Counted from the stretch's first letter, positions 9,078-17,611 are shown. The stretch: DNA of 64,000 bases from Jeongeupia naejangsanensis (GCF_016865585.1 NZ_JAESND010000001.1:744001-808000); one strand, 5' to 3'. Numbers and translations: made by a program. The notes: generated from the letters alone by a model not told the origin.

Positions 9078-9244
9078 TGCAAACTAGTCTCAACACAAAT
9101 ACTAGGGGAAGACGGTCGGCTAGTGCAACTGCGCGATCATGTGATAAATGATGGCCGGCAGTACCACCGAAGCGGAGCGCGGCTCGCACGGCCAATCAGC
9201 GCGGCTGACGGATGTTGCGCGAACATGACAGGCCTGCGGAAAGC

Positions 9245-9270
9245 AAAAAAGGCCACCGTCATGGTGGCCT
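9245..9270 (-). terminator. Terminator after the 228-aa periplasmic protein gene
   Basis: 8-bp stem AGGCCACC (9250-9257) / GGTGGCCT (9263-9270), loop GTCAT, followed on the minus strand by a run of six T (9245-9250 complement). Confidence 0.85.
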
Positions 9271-9302
9271 GAAGTGCCCCGCAGGGCAACGGGACACGCC
9301 GC

Positions 9303-9989
9303 TCAGTCGAGCAGATCCATGTAGTCCTTGCGCGTATAGCCTGCCATGCGGGTCCACGGCAGCGTCGCCGGCAGCGCCTGCGGCGCGACAGTGATCCGGC
9401 TCCAGCTACTGCCGTCGTCGCGGCCCGATTCGATCGACAGCGGCAACTGCCTGGCGGACGACCAGAGCACACGCACGTACTGCTTGTTCTGGCGCTGCTC
9501 GTACCAGCTCGCGCCATCCGGCGCCGGCTTGGCGACCCTGGTCATCTTGTCGAGCTGTTTACGATCGACCAGCGTCGCCGCAGCCTGCCACGAGCCGTCA
9601 AAACCGACTTGGGCGTAGTCGCCCTTGCCCATGACGATGACGGTTTTCTGGGCCGGGCGAACGAAGTTCAGCGCCACCACGCCCTTGGCATCGAGGTAGA
9701 CATACTTGGCCGCGGTCGCGAAGTTCATGTCGTGATGGTGGTCGTGCTCGCCACCGTGCTCACCCTCGTGGACGGATTCGGGCAAGGCATTGGCCGGAAC
9801 GATGCGCTCGCTCCAGACATTGTCCTTGCTGCGCAGCCAGCGCTCCTGAAAGCGGGTCTGCTTGGTCACCCCTTCGGCCGTCACCACCCGGCTTTCATAG
9901 GTGATCGTGGCGGCTGCATCGGGCAACGCAGCGGCGTGGGCCAGTGGCGTTGCCAACAGGGCGAAGCAGAACAAACTGCGAACGGACAT
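9303..9989 (-). CDS. Periplasmic His-rich protein downstream of alkaline phosphatases
   Basis: The start at 9989 gives a clean signal peptide (MSVRSLFCFALLATPLAHA); the in-frame start at 10055 would add 22 arginine-rich residues with no role. The 228-residue product has a His/Glu-rich patch (HEGEHGGEHDHHHD) near residues 75-88 that could bind zinc or another metal. The rest (SITYES..., TRFQERWLRSKDNVWSERIV) looks like a beta-rich domain I do not recognise. It follows two alkaline phosphatase genes on the same strand. Supplying or buffering metal for these zinc enzymes is an inference only. A terminator separates it from the second phosphatase gene, so it may have its own promoter. Confidence 0.75.
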   Translation of the reverse strand: MSVRSLFCFALLATPLAHAAALPDAAATITYESRVVTAEGVTKQTRFQERWLRSKDNVWSERIVPANALPESVHEGEHGGEHDHHHDMNFATAAKYVYLDAKGVVALNFVRPAQKTVIVMGKGDYAQVGFDGSWQAAATLVDRKQLDKMTRVAKPAPDGASWYEQRQNKQYVRVLWSSARQLPLSIESGRDDGSSWSRITVAPQALPATLPWTRMAGYTRKDYMDLLD

Positions 9990-10013
9990 GGGAATCCTTG
10001 AAGCATCAGCAAT

Positions 10014-10044
10014 AAAAAACGCGCGGCGGCAGGCGCCGCCGCGC
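10014..10044 (-). terminator. Terminator after alkaline phosphatase gene
   Basis: 10-bp stem GCGCGGCGGC (10021-10030) / GCCGCCGCGC (10035-10044), loop AGGC, followed on the minus strand by GTTTTTTATTG. Confidence 0.85.
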
Positions 10045-10057
10045 CGGAACGACACGA

Positions 10058-11461
10058 TCAGAAGCCGTAAGCCTGCTTGATCAGCCCGAACACCTTGGTG
10101 TTGTCGAGCGTGCCCTTGAAGGCCTTGGCGCCCGCCCCGGTGGCCAGCAACTTGACGTCGCCACCGCCATGGGTTTCCGAACCGTTGATCTTGATGCCGG
10201 TTTCCTGCAGGTAGTCGTCGTGCAGCACCTGGGTCTTGTCGGCGTTGCCTTCGATCAGGGCGGTACGCACCGGCTTGCGGTTCGGGCCGTTGCCGAAGAC
10301 GAGGGTGGTGTAATTATTCCCATCCGCGTCCTTGGCCTCGGAGCCGTCCTTGTAGTTCTTCACCGTGCCGAGGATGTTGCTGCCCCGCTTGCCGTAACCG
10401 TTGATGGTCATCGTGTGGTCGTGGTCGGCCGTGACGACGATCAGCGTGTTCTTCAACCCCGGATCGCGCTTGTTCATTTCGTCGAGCGCGACCTTGATCG
10501 CGTCGTCGAATGCCACCGTGTCTTCGAGCACGCGCTTGGCGTTGGTGCCGTGCAGCGCATGGTCGATCCGGCCGCCTTCGACCATCAGGAAGAAGCCGTT
10601 GCTGTTCTTGGCCAGCACCTCGATCGACTTTTGCGTCATCTCGGCCAGACTCGGCTGATTCAGCGCGCCCTTGGTCCGGTCCAGCTCGTAGTCCATGTGA
10701 TCCGGCGTGAACAGCGCGAACAGTTTGCTGGTCGACGCGGCATTCACCGCCTTCAGCTCGGTGCCGGTCGCCGCGTAGGTGTAGCCCTTGGCCTTCATCT
10801 CGGCGATCAGATCGCGGCCGTCGGTACGCTTGCCACCCGATGCGGTCGGCAGGAAGAACTTGGTGCCGCCGCCCATCAGCACGTCGAGGCCGTCGCCGAG
10901 CTTGCTGTTGTAACCGGCGCCGCCCGGTACTGCCTGCGCGGCGATGGTGTTTTCGGCATCACGGTGGCAGACGTGCGAGTACGTCGCCGCCGGGGTCGCG
11001 TGGGTGATGCGGGTGGTGGTGATCGAACCGACCGCCTTGCCCTTGGCCTTGGCGATTTCCAGCAGGGTGTCGACCGGCTTGCCGTTGCTGCCCGGGCAAG
11101 TGCTGTCGGTGCCGCTCAGATAAGCCTTGCCGGCGCCGTCGGCGGCCTTGGTGTCGGACGACATCGAGATCACCTCGTTGTTCATCTTTACCCCGGTCAT
11201 GTACGCCGACATCGACGGCGCCGAGTCGGTGGTCTGGGCATCGTTCGAGAACGTCTTGATCCGCGCGGTACGGTCAAGCTTGTCCATGTTCAGGCTGCCC
11301 TCTTCCTTGTACTTGTAGATGCGCGAGGCGGTGACCGTGGCCGGGCCCATGCCGTCGCCGAGGAAGAAGATCACGTTCTTGGCTTCGCCTGCAGCCTGGG
11401 CGCCCTGCGCCAGCAGGGTCAGGCAGGCGGTCGCGATCAGCGATTGTTGAATGCGTTTCAT
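10058..11461 (-). CDS. phoA: Alkaline phosphatase, secreted
   Basis: A 467-residue periplasmic phosphomonoesterase with signal peptide (MKRIQQSLIATACLTLLAQGAQA). The metal-binding Asp is in FFLGDGMG (Asp36) and the nucleophile is Ser80 in TTDSAPSMSAYMTG; later metal ligands are in MVEGGRIDHALH and VVTADHDHTM. It releases phosphate from organic esters. It is about 50% identical by eye to the next gene upstream and shares its spacing, so the two are a tandem duplication. GGGAGACGG lies before the ATG. No convincing PHO box was found. Confidence 0.93.
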   Translation of the reverse strand: MKRIQQSLIATACLTLLAQGAQAAGEAKNVIFFLGDGMGPATVTASRIYKYKEEGSLNMDKLDRTARIKTFSNDAQTTDSAPSMSAYMTGVKMNNEVISMSSDTKAADGAGKAYLSGTDSTCPGSNGKPVDTLLEIAKAKGKAVGSITTTRITHATPAATYSHVCHRDAENTIAAQAVPGGAGYNSKLGDGLDVLMGGGTKFFLPTASGGKRTDGRDLIAEMKAKGYTYAATGTELKAVNAASTSKLFALFTPDHMDYELDRTKGALNQPSLAEMTQKSIEVLAKNSNGFFLMVEGGRIDHALHGTNAKRVLEDTVAFDDAIKVALDEMNKRDPGLKNTLIVVTADHDHTMTINGYGKRGSNILGTVKNYKDGSEAKDADGNNYTTLVFGNGPNRKPVRTALIEGNADKTQVLHDDYLQETGIKINGSETHGGGDVKLLATGAGAKAFKGTLDNTKVFGLIKQAYGF

Positions 11462-11478
11462 TGGTCCGTCTCCCTGAC

Positions 11479-12927
11479 TCAGATGCCCGAAGCCTGACGC
11501 AGCAGGCTGAATACATTGGTGTTGTCCATCGTGCCGTGGAACAGGTCGGCGTTGTTGCCGATGGCACCGAGGAAGACGTCGGTCCCGCCGTGGGTTTCGC
11601 TGCCGGCCGCCACGCGCACTACCGCTTCCTGGTGGTAGGTGTTGGCGAACACGGTTGCGTCGTCGAGCGCGGCAAAGTTCTTGCGATCGCCGGCCGGGCG
11701 GTTTTCACCGTTGCCGAAGCCGATGATCGTGAACGGCATGCCGTCCGAATCCTTGGCGATCTGGCCGTCGCTGTAGTTGCGCACGAGGCCGAGCACGCCC
11801 GGATTGCCGGCCGACGATTTGCCGGTGCGGGCGGCATAGCCGTTCAGTACCAGCGTGTGGTCATGGTCGGCGGTGACGACGATCAGCGTGTTTTTCAGCT
11901 CCGGATCGGTCTTCTTGGCTTCGGCGATGGCCGCCTTGATCGCGTTGTCGAACGCCACCGTGTCCTGCAGCGCCTTTTTGGCGGTGGTTTCGTGCAGCGC
12001 ATGATCGATGCGGCCACCCTCGACCATCAGGAAGTAGCCCTTGCCGTTCTGCTTCAGCGTCTGCATCGCCTTGGTCGTCATTTCGGCGAGGCTCGGTTCC
12101 TTGCCCGCATCGCGGTCAAGGTCGTAGCTCATGTGGCTGGAGGTGAACAGGCCGACCAGCTTCTTGGTCCTGGCCGGGTCGATCGCGTCGAACTCGGCCT
12201 TGCTGGCCGCGTAACTGTAGCCCTTGGTCTTGAGTTCGGCGGTCAGATCACGACCGTCGACGCGCTTGCCACCGGCGGCCACCGGCTGGAAGAACTGCCG
12301 GCCACCACCGAGCAGCACGTCGACGCCGTCGCCGAGCTGGCTGTTGAAGCCGGTACCACCCGGTACGAACTGCGCGGCGATGTCGTTCTCGGCGTCACGG
12401 TGGCAGACGTGCGAGTAGGTCGCCGCCGGCGTCGCGTGCGTGACGCGCGTGGTCGTGACGACGCCGGTGCCGTAGCCGGCCGCCTTGGCCAGCTCGAGGA
12501 AGGTCTGCACCGGCTTGCCGTTGGCCGTGCCACAGTTGCCGGTCAGGTCCTTGGTCGGATCGACGGCCTTGGTCTCCTGGCTCATCGAGATGACTTCGTT
12601 GTTCATCTTCACGCCGGTCATGTAGGCCGACATCGACGGCGCCGAATCGGTGACCTGGGCATCGTTGGAGAAGGTCTTGATGAACGCGCTTTCCGGCAGC
12701 GTATCCATCGTCAGGTCGCCGTCTTCGCCGACGGAATAGATGCGCGCGGCGGTCATGGTCGTCAGACCCATGCCGTCACCGAGGAAGAAAATGACGTTCT
12801 TTTGTGCCGCCACCGGCGCCGGGGTCGGCGCGGGTGTGGGCGTCGGCGCAGCCGTGCTGCTGTCGCTGCTGCCGCCGCATGCAGTCAGGGCGATGCTGAT
12901 AGCGCTCGCCAGTAGATATTTTTTCAT
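11479..12927 (-). CDS. Alkaline phosphatase, lipoprotein form
   Basis: The start is set at 12927 by the GGGAGG site and a lipoprotein signal peptide (MKKYLLASAISIALTAC); the longer frame from 13020 adds an unlikely leader. The 482-residue product is tethered by Cys17 through a Pro/Thr linker (TPTPAPTPAP) to a PhoA-type catalytic domain: FFLGDGMG (Asp51), nucleophile Ser95 in VTDSAPSMSAYMTG, MVEGGRIDHALHE, VVTADHDHT. The paralogue at 10058 lacks the lipobox and linker, so one copy is membrane-bound and the other soluble. The two lie 17 bp apart and are probably cotranscribed. Confidence 0.93.
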   Translation of the reverse strand: MKKYLLASAISIALTACGGSSDSSTAAPTPTPAPTPAPVAAQKNVIFFLGDGMGLTTMTAARIYSVGEDGDLTMDTLPESAFIKTFSNDAQVTDSAPSMSAYMTGVKMNNEVISMSQETKAVDPTKDLTGNCGTANGKPVQTFLELAKAAGYGTGVVTTTRVTHATPAATYSHVCHRDAENDIAAQFVPGGTGFNSQLGDGVDVLLGGGRQFFQPVAAGGKRVDGRDLTAELKTKGYSYAASKAEFDAIDPARTKKLVGLFTSSHMSYDLDRDAGKEPSLAEMTTKAMQTLKQNGKGYFLMVEGGRIDHALHETTAKKALQDTVAFDNAIKAAIAEAKKTDPELKNTLIVVTADHDHTLVLNGYAARTGKSSAGNPGVLGLVRNYSDGQIAKDSDGMPFTIIGFGNGENRPAGDRKNFAALDDATVFANTYHQEAVVRVAAGSETHGGTDVFLGAIGNNADLFHGTMDNTNVFSLLRQASGI

Positions 12928-13040
12928 GAAAGCCTCCCTGTTTTTAGGCGTCGCCAGCCTAAAGGGGAGGGATTGCATGCAAACTAAGCTTTCATGAAGG
13001 AATGAAGACGCTGTCTGCAATCATCCGGTCATCGACGCGG

Positions 13041-13073
13041 AAACGAAAACGGGACGACCGCAGTCGTCCCGTT
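13041..13073 (-). terminator. Terminator after slyD
   Basis: Perfect 11-bp stem AACGGGACGAC (13048-13058) / GTCGTCCCGTT (13063-13073), loop CGCA, followed on the minus strand by a T-rich GTTTTCGTTTCC. Confidence 0.8.
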
Positions 13074-13104
13074 CCGCGATCAGGGCCGAAGCCCGAACGC
13101 CAGC

Positions 13105-13584
13105 TTAGTGGTGATGGCCGTGTTCGCCGTGCACGTGACCGTGGGCGATTTCCTCGCCGGTGGCTTCGCGGACGTCGACCACGTTGCCGACGAAGCGGAT
13201 CTTGATGCCGGCAAACGGGTGGTTCGCGTCGACGGTGACCTTGTCACCGGCAATTTCAACGACACGGAACAGCAGCACGTCGCCGGTCTGCGGATCATCG
13301 GCTTCGAACATCATGCCGACTTCGACTTCCTGCGGGAACACGTCCTTGTCTTCCGAACGGATCAGTTCCGGCTCGTGCTCGCCAAATGCGTCGTCGGCTT
13401 CCATGACCACGTCGATGCTGTCGCCGACGGTCTTGCCTTCCAGCGCTTCTTCCACCAGCGGCAGGATGTTGTCGTAACCACCGTGCAGGTAGGCGATCGG
13501 CTCTTCGGTCTTGTCGAGCTGCTTGCCTTCGAGATCGAACATTTCATAGTTCAGGGTGACGACGGAATTCTTGGCGATTTGCAT
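13105..13584 (-). CDS. slyD: FKBP-type peptidyl-prolyl isomerase, SlyD family
   Basis: A 159-residue protein with the SlyD layout: a split FKBP domain (NSVVTLNYEMFDLEGKQLD at the start, PFAGIKIRFVGNVVDVREAT near the end) with an insert-in-flap chaperone domain between them (about residues 70-120). The short metal-binding tail HGHVHGEHGHHH replaces the longer Cys/His tail of E. coli SlyD. It catalyses proline isomerisation in the cytoplasm and binds Ni/Zn. It lies 6 bp downstream of the peroxiredoxin-like gene and is followed by a terminator, so the two form an operon. Confidence 0.92.
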   Translation of the reverse strand: MQIAKNSVVTLNYEMFDLEGKQLDKTEEPIAYLHGGYDNILPLVEEALEGKTVGDSIDVVMEADDAFGEHEPELIRSEDKDVFPQEVEVGMMFEADDPQTGDVLLFRVVEIAGDKVTVDANHPFAGIKIRFVGNVVDVREATGEEIAHGHVHGEHGHHH

Positions 13585-13590
13585 TCGGGC

Positions 13591-14058
13591 TTATCCTAGA
13601 GATTGAACAAGGGTGAGTATTTCGGCCGCGTGACCTTTCGGCGTGACCTGATAAAAAGCGTGGCGGATCAGGCCCGCCTTGTCGATGACGAAAGTCGAGC
13701 GCGCTATGCCATATCTTACCACGTCGCCCACCTGCCACTCGCGCAGCGCATGGTAGCGGCGGCTGACTTCACCTTCCGGGTCCGACAGGAGGTCGAACTC
13801 GATCCCCTCTTCGTCGATGAACAGCTCGTGCGCCATGCAGTCGTCCATGCTGACGCCCAGAACGATGGCATCGTGCCTGGCCAGTGCGGCGACGCGCTCG
13901 CTGAACTCCACCGCCTCGGTAATGCCGCCCGGCGTGTGATCCTTGTTGAAGAAATACAGCACGACATGCTGGCGGCCACGGAAATCGGACAGTTTGACCG
14001 AGTCCATGCCGGCATCGGGCAGTTCGAAGTCAGGCGCCATCTCGCCAGGGTTCAGCAT
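13591..14058 (-). CDS. BCP/PrxQ-type peroxiredoxin lacking the peroxidatic cysteine
   Basis: The start at 14058 (GGGAGG upstream, MLNPGEMAPDFELPD) fits the family; the longer frame overlaps roxA. The 155-residue thioredoxin fold has the BCP signature region reading FNKDHTPGGITEA. BCP proteins have TPGC here, and that Cys attacks the peroxide. The codon is clearly GGC (Gly). The usual resolving Cys five residues later is Val (ITEAVEF). The one remaining Cys is in SMDDCMAHEL. It may not be a peroxidase at all, or may use another thiol. Upstream of and cotranscribed with slyD; divergent from roxA. Confidence 0.85.
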   Translation of the reverse strand: MLNPGEMAPDFELPDAGMDSVKLSDFRGRQHVVLYFFNKDHTPGGITEAVEFSERVAALARHDAIVLGVSMDDCMAHELFIDEEGIEFDLLSDPEGEVSRRYHALREWQVGDVVRYGIARSTFVIDKAGLIRHAFYQVTPKGHAAEILTLVQSLG

Positions 14059-14116
14059 GCAAGCCTCCCGCGGTGCGATAATCTCGTCATTCTCACAGTC
14101 GTTATAGTGTCCAGCC

Positions 14117-15235
14117 ATGCCCATGCAACTTCTCGGTGGCATCACGCCCGAACAATTCCTCGCCGAATACTGGCAAAAAAAGCCGCTCCTGATCCGTCAG
14201 GCGTGGACCGATTTTCCCGAGCTGATCGATCTGGCCCGGCTCACCGAGCTGGCCGGCAGCGACGATGCCGAATCCAGGCTCATCCAGATCCGCAACGGCA
14301 AGTACGAACTCGAACACGGCCCGATCAGCGAGCGCCGGCTGCAGAAGCTGCCGGAAACCGACTGGACGCTGCTGGTCAGCAACGTCAACCACCACGTCGA
14401 CCACGTCAGCGAACTGCTGTACCGCTTCAACTTCCTGCCCTATTACCGGCTCGATGACCTGATGATTTCGTACGCGCCACCGGGCGGCACGGTCGGCCCG
14501 CATTACGATTCGTACGACGTGTTCCTGCTGCAGGTCGGCGGCAAGAAGCGCTGGCAGATTTCCAGCGACGATGCGGGCAATTTCGTCGAGGACGCACCGA
14601 TCCGCGTCCTCAAGGACTTCAACAGCGAGCAGGAATGGGTGCTCGAGCACGGCGACATGCTCTACCTGCCGCCGAAGTATGCGCATTACGGCGTCGCACT
14701 CGAACCGGGCATGACCTATTCGATCGGCTTTCGCGCACCGAAGACACAGGAAATCGCCGGCAAGTTCCTCGAGTTCGTTCAGGACGAACTGTGCCTCGAC
14801 GGCATGTACGCCGATCCGGACCGCAAGGTACGGGCGCATCCGGGCGAAATCGACGACGACTTCATCGCCAGCATGGCCGCCATGCTCAAGCAGATCGAAT
14901 GGGACGACGCCACCGTGCGCCGCTTCGTCGGCCGCTACTTCACCGAGCCGAAGCCGCACGTGTTCTTCGATACGCCGGACGACCCGCTCAACTTCGACGA
15001 TTTCGCCGCGCAGGTCGCCGAATCGGGCGTGGTACTCGATCTGAAAACGCAGATGCTGTTCGAAAGCGAACGTATTTATATCAACGGCGATGAAATCGCC
15101 GCCGAGCCCGGCGCACATCCCGTGCTGCAACAGCTCGCCGATGCGCGCGCCCTGCCCGCAGGCGAGTACGACGACGATGTGCTCGAAGCTCTGTACGCCT
15201 GCTACGACTATGGCTTCCTTCACCCTGCCGGCTGA
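14117..15235 (+). CDS. roxA: Ribosomal protein uL16 arginine hydroxylase (RoxA/YcfD), JmjC oxygenase
   Basis: At 372 residues it matches E. coli YcfD (373). A double-stranded beta-helix holds the Fe(II) triad His129-x-Asp131 (GPHYDSYDVF) and His190 (PPKYAHYG). The start (LLGGITPEQFLAEYWQKKPLLIR) is family-typical. The enzyme uses 2-oxoglutarate and oxygen to hydroxylate an arginine of ribosomal protein L16. A C-terminal winged-helix/dimerisation region follows. A second in-frame ATG lies two codons in. It is divergent from the peroxiredoxin-like gene, with 58 bp between starts, and its end overlaps the next gene by 26 bp. Confidence 0.93.
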   Translation: MPMQLLGGITPEQFLAEYWQKKPLLIRQAWTDFPELIDLARLTELAGSDDAESRLIQIRNGKYELEHGPISERRLQKLPETDWTLLVSNVNHHVDHVSELLYRFNFLPYYRLDDLMISYAPPGGTVGPHYDSYDVFLLQVGGKKRWQISSDDAGNFVEDAPIRVLKDFNSEQEWVLEHGDMLYLPPKYAHYGVALEPGMTYSIGFRAPKTQEIAGKFLEFVQDELCLDGMYADPDRKVRAHPGEIDDDFIASMAAMLKQIEWDDATVRRFVGRYFTEPKPHVFFDTPDDPLNFDDFAAQVAESGVVLDLKTQMLFESERIYINGDEIAAEPGAHPVLQQLADARALPAGEYDDDVLEALYACYDYGFLHPAG

Positions 15236-15701
15236 CCCGCCGGTCGCCATCGACCGGCATCGCGACTACGCCGATGCGTTTGCCACGCTGATCGCATCGG
15301 CACGGCGGACGCTCTGGCTGGCCGAGGACGACTTCCGCATTGCCGATCTGGGCAGCCGCGCGGTGTGCGACGCCCTGTGGGCGTTTTTCGTCCACGGCGG
15401 CGAATTGAAACTGGCGGCGTGGCGCACCGGTTATCTGGCCAGCGACGCACCGCGTTTCATCCAGCTGCGCGACCGCTTCGGCCATCGCATGCAATTGTTG
15501 CGCGTTGCGGAGGATTGTGGCCTGGCGGCACAAGGACTGGCGATCGCCGATGCGCAGCACTATCTGAAGCGTCATCACGCCGACTGGCCGCACGGTGAAC
15601 TGGGCAGCAGCGCCGCCAATGTTGCCCTGCTGCAACAGCAATTTGACGAACTGTGGGTCAACGCAAGACCGGAGTCTGCCTGGAACCGTCTGTACATCTA
15701 G
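15210..15701 (+). CDS. Conserved hypothetical protein downstream of roxA
   Basis: The start at 15210 lies inside the end of roxA in another frame and begins MASFTLPADPPVAI; the frame from 15090 would be mostly antisense-like noise. The 163-residue product has the segments ASARRTLWLAEDDFRIADLGSRAVCDAL and HYLKRHHADWPHGELGSSAANVALLQQQFDELW, resembling the small cytosolic proteins that accompany betaproteobacterial ribosome or acetyltransferase loci. No motif gives a reaction. Overlap with roxA implies translational coupling. Confidence 0.8.
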   Translation: MASFTLPADPPVAIDRHRDYADAFATLIASARRTLWLAEDDFRIADLGSRAVCDALWAFFVHGGELKLAAWRTGYLASDAPRFIQLRDRFGHRMQLLRVAEDCGLAAQGLAIADAQHYLKRHHADWPHGELGSSAANVALLQQQFDELWVNARPESAWNRLYI

Positions 15702-16015
15702 GGCGGTCCACATCCGACATCATGTCGTCAGCATCAAGCCAGAGCACGCCAGCGCTGGGCTCCGGTCGTCAGACACCAGCGGCAAGCATCGGGTGTGCGG
15801 GCGACGATCACCCGTTTTGTACAAGTTGTTGCAATTGGCAGGCAATACGATGCACCCGAAGCCACCGCTTGCCTACCTTTTTGCAAAAAACGTTGTTAGA
15901 ATCTGGCCCTGTCGGTCGTCAAGTGATGCCTAACTGCTTTTAGAAGCCATCGATCAACGGTCGATAGCTTTAGTGGTTTTTTGTCCAACTCGTCTTTATT
16001 CAAAGGTTTAAAAAA
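15702..16015 (+). promoter_or_regulatory. 314-bp intergenic leader of the small lipoprotein gene
   Basis: No gene seen. TAGAAT at 15897-15902 is a plausible -10 for the downstream small lipoprotein, but no good -35 at standard spacing was found. The remaining 110 bp would be a 5' leader ending in an A-rich stretch (GGTTTAAAAAA) before the ATG, with no clear Shine-Dalgarno sequence. Confidence 0.3.
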
Positions 16016-16222
16016 ATGAAACAGTCTCTGCTCGTTGCTGCCCTGCTCGCCGTTGCCCTGACCGCTTGCGGTAAGAAAGAAGAAGCTCCGGCTGCTGCTT
16101 CGGCTGTTGTTGAAGCTTCGGCTCCGGTTGAAGCTGCTGCTTCGGAAGTTGCTTCGGCTGTTGAAGCTGCTGCTTCGGACGTCGCTGCTGCTGCTTCGGA
16201 AGTTGCTTCGGCTGCCAAGTAA
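16016..16222 (+). CDS. Small Ala-rich helical lipoprotein
   Basis: A 68-residue protein with lipoprotein signal (MKQSLLVAALLAVALTAC) and an almost pure Ala/Ser/Glu/Val mature part. That part repeats units such as EAAASEVASAV and EAAASDVAAAA, with the acidic residue about every 7-11 positions. It should form one amphipathic alpha helix anchored at Cys18, in the manner of short Lpp-like proteins, but it lacks Lpp's C-terminal Lys motif except for a final AAK. An own promoter region and a strong terminator suggest a monocistronic, abundant transcript. Function unknown. Confidence 0.85.
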   Translation: MKQSLLVAALLAVALTACGKKEEAPAAASAVVEASAPVEAAASEVASAVEAAASDVAAAASEVASAAK

Positions 16223-16240
16223 GTCAAGCAAGCTGCAACG

Positions 16241-16269
16241 AAAAGCCGACCGCAAGGTCGGCTTTTTGC
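16241..16269 (+). terminator. Strong terminator after the small lipoprotein gene
   Basis: Perfect 11-bp stem AAAAGCCGACC (16241-16251) / GGTCGGCTTTT (16256-16266) with a GCAA tetraloop and a T-run. Confidence 0.9.
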
Positions 16270-16303
16270 ATTTCTGCCCCCTTCATCCCGCCTCCTCCTG
16301 CCC

Positions 16304-17611
16304 ATGTCCACCCAGATCCTGTTGCCCCGCTGGCTGATTCAGATCGAAACGCACGAAGTGCTGACCGGCCACGCGCTGGTCATCAAGCAGGATCGCATTG
16401 CCGCCATCCTGCCCGCCGCCGACGCCTTCGCCCGTTACCCGGACGCCGAACGCGTCGACCTGCCCGAGCATGCCTTGCTGCCGGGTCTGGTCAATCTGCA
16501 CACGCATTCGGCGATGACCTTGCTGCGCGGCTATGCCGACGATCTGGCACTGATGGACTGGCTCAACGATCACATCTGGCCGGCCGAGGGCGCACATGTC
16601 TCGGACGAGTTCGTTTTCGACGGCACGCAGCTGGCGATTGCCGAAATGATCCGCGGCGGCACCACCTGTGCCAATGACGGGTATTTCCATCACGGCGCCG
16701 TCGCGCGCGCCGCACTGGCCAGCGGCTTCCGGATGATGGTCGGCTGCTCGATCCTCGAGTTTCCGACGCCCTACGCCGCCGATGCCGACCAGTACATCCG
16801 CCGCGCACTGGACTGCATCGACGAGTTCACCGGCGAATCGCTGGTCGGCTTCACGCTGGCGCCGCATGCGCCGTACAGCGTCAGCGATGCCACCTTCGGC
16901 CGGATCATCACCCTCGCCGATGAACTGGGTCTGGGCATCCACTGCCACATCCACGAAACGCAGGACGAAATCGACGACAGCCTGCGCCAGCACGGCGTGC
17001 GCCCGCTCGAGCGCCTGGCCCGGCTCGGCCTGCTCGACAGTCCGCTGATCGCCGCGCACATGGTGCACACCACCGATGCCGAAATCGCGCTGCTGGCACA
17101 GCGCGGCGTCCATGTTGCGCACAACCCGGCATCGAACCTCAAGCTGGCCTCGGGCTTTGCCCGGATCACCGACCAGCTCGCCGCCGGCATCAACGTCGGC
17201 ATCGGCACCGACGGTGCCGCCAGCAACAACAAGCTCGACCTGTTCGCCGAGCTGCGGCTCTCCGCCCTGCTGGCCAAGGGCCAGAGCGGCAATCCGACCG
17301 CCTTGCCGGCATGGCAGGCACTGGAAATGGCGACGATCAATGGCGCGAAGGCGCTGGGCTGGGATGACCGGATCGGCAGCCTCGAAGTCGGCAAGCAGGC
17401 CGATGTGATTGCCGTCGATCTGTCGGCACTCGGCACCCAGCCGGCTTATGACCCGGTATCGCACCTCGTCTATGCCGTTGACCGCAATCAGGTCAGCCAT
17501 GTGTGGATCGCTGGCGTGCCGCAGCTGGTTGCCGGCGAACTGACACGCTTCAAGCAGGCCCAACTCGTCGCCAACGCCCGGCGCTGGCAAGCGCGCATCG
17601 CACCGCGCTGA
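16304..17611 (+). CDS. mtaD: 5-methylthioadenosine/S-adenosylhomocysteine deaminase (TRZ/ATZ amidohydrolase)
   Basis: A 435-residue metal-dependent hydrolase of the amidohydrolase superfamily. It has the first-strand metal motif NLHTHSAM (His66, His68), then HCHIHETQDEID, AAHMVH and the catalytic Asp in IGTDGAASNNKLD. The LLPGLVNLHTHS and SLEVGKQADVIAVD segments are typical of the MTA/SAH deaminase group. It deaminates SAH or MTA to inosyl derivatives, clearing methyltransferase by-product. Its placement directly before ubiG, a SAM-dependent methyltransferase, fits that role and is a common betaproteobacterial gene order. Confidence 0.88.
   Translation: MSTQILLPRWLIQIETHEVLTGHALVIKQDRIAAILPAADAFARYPDAERVDLPEHALLPGLVNLHTHSAMTLLRGYADDLALMDWLNDHIWPAEGAHVSDEFVFDGTQLAIAEMIRGGTTCANDGYFHHGAVARAALASGFRMMVGCSILEFPTPYAADADQYIRRALDCIDEFTGESLVGFTLAPHAPYSVSDATFGRIITLADELGLGIHCHIHETQDEIDDSLRQHGVRPLERLARLGLLDSPLIAAHMVHTTDAEIALLAQRGVHVAHNPASNLKLASGFARITDQLAAGINVGIGTDGAASNNKLDLFAELRLSALLAKGQSGNPTALPAWQALEMATINGAKALGWDDRIGSLEVGKQADVIAVDLSALGTQPAYDPVSHLVYAVDRNQVSHVWIAGVPQLVAGELTRFKQAQLVANARRWQARIAPR

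Noticed and set aside
5635-9087. Very long open frame (1150 codons) on the plus strand
   Set aside because: It is antisense to nrdA and the first lipoprotein gene. High GC content keeps the opposite frame open; its translation has no recognisable domain, while the minus strand encodes clear NrdA.
10169-12915. Long plus-strand frames over the alkaline phosphatases
   Set aside because: They mirror the phosphatase genes; no domains and no ribosome sites.
12928-13040. PHO box upstream of the lipoprotein phosphatase
   Set aside because: TTCAT repeats are present on the minus strand but with an 8-base period; PhoB sites need 11-base periodicity, so no call is made.
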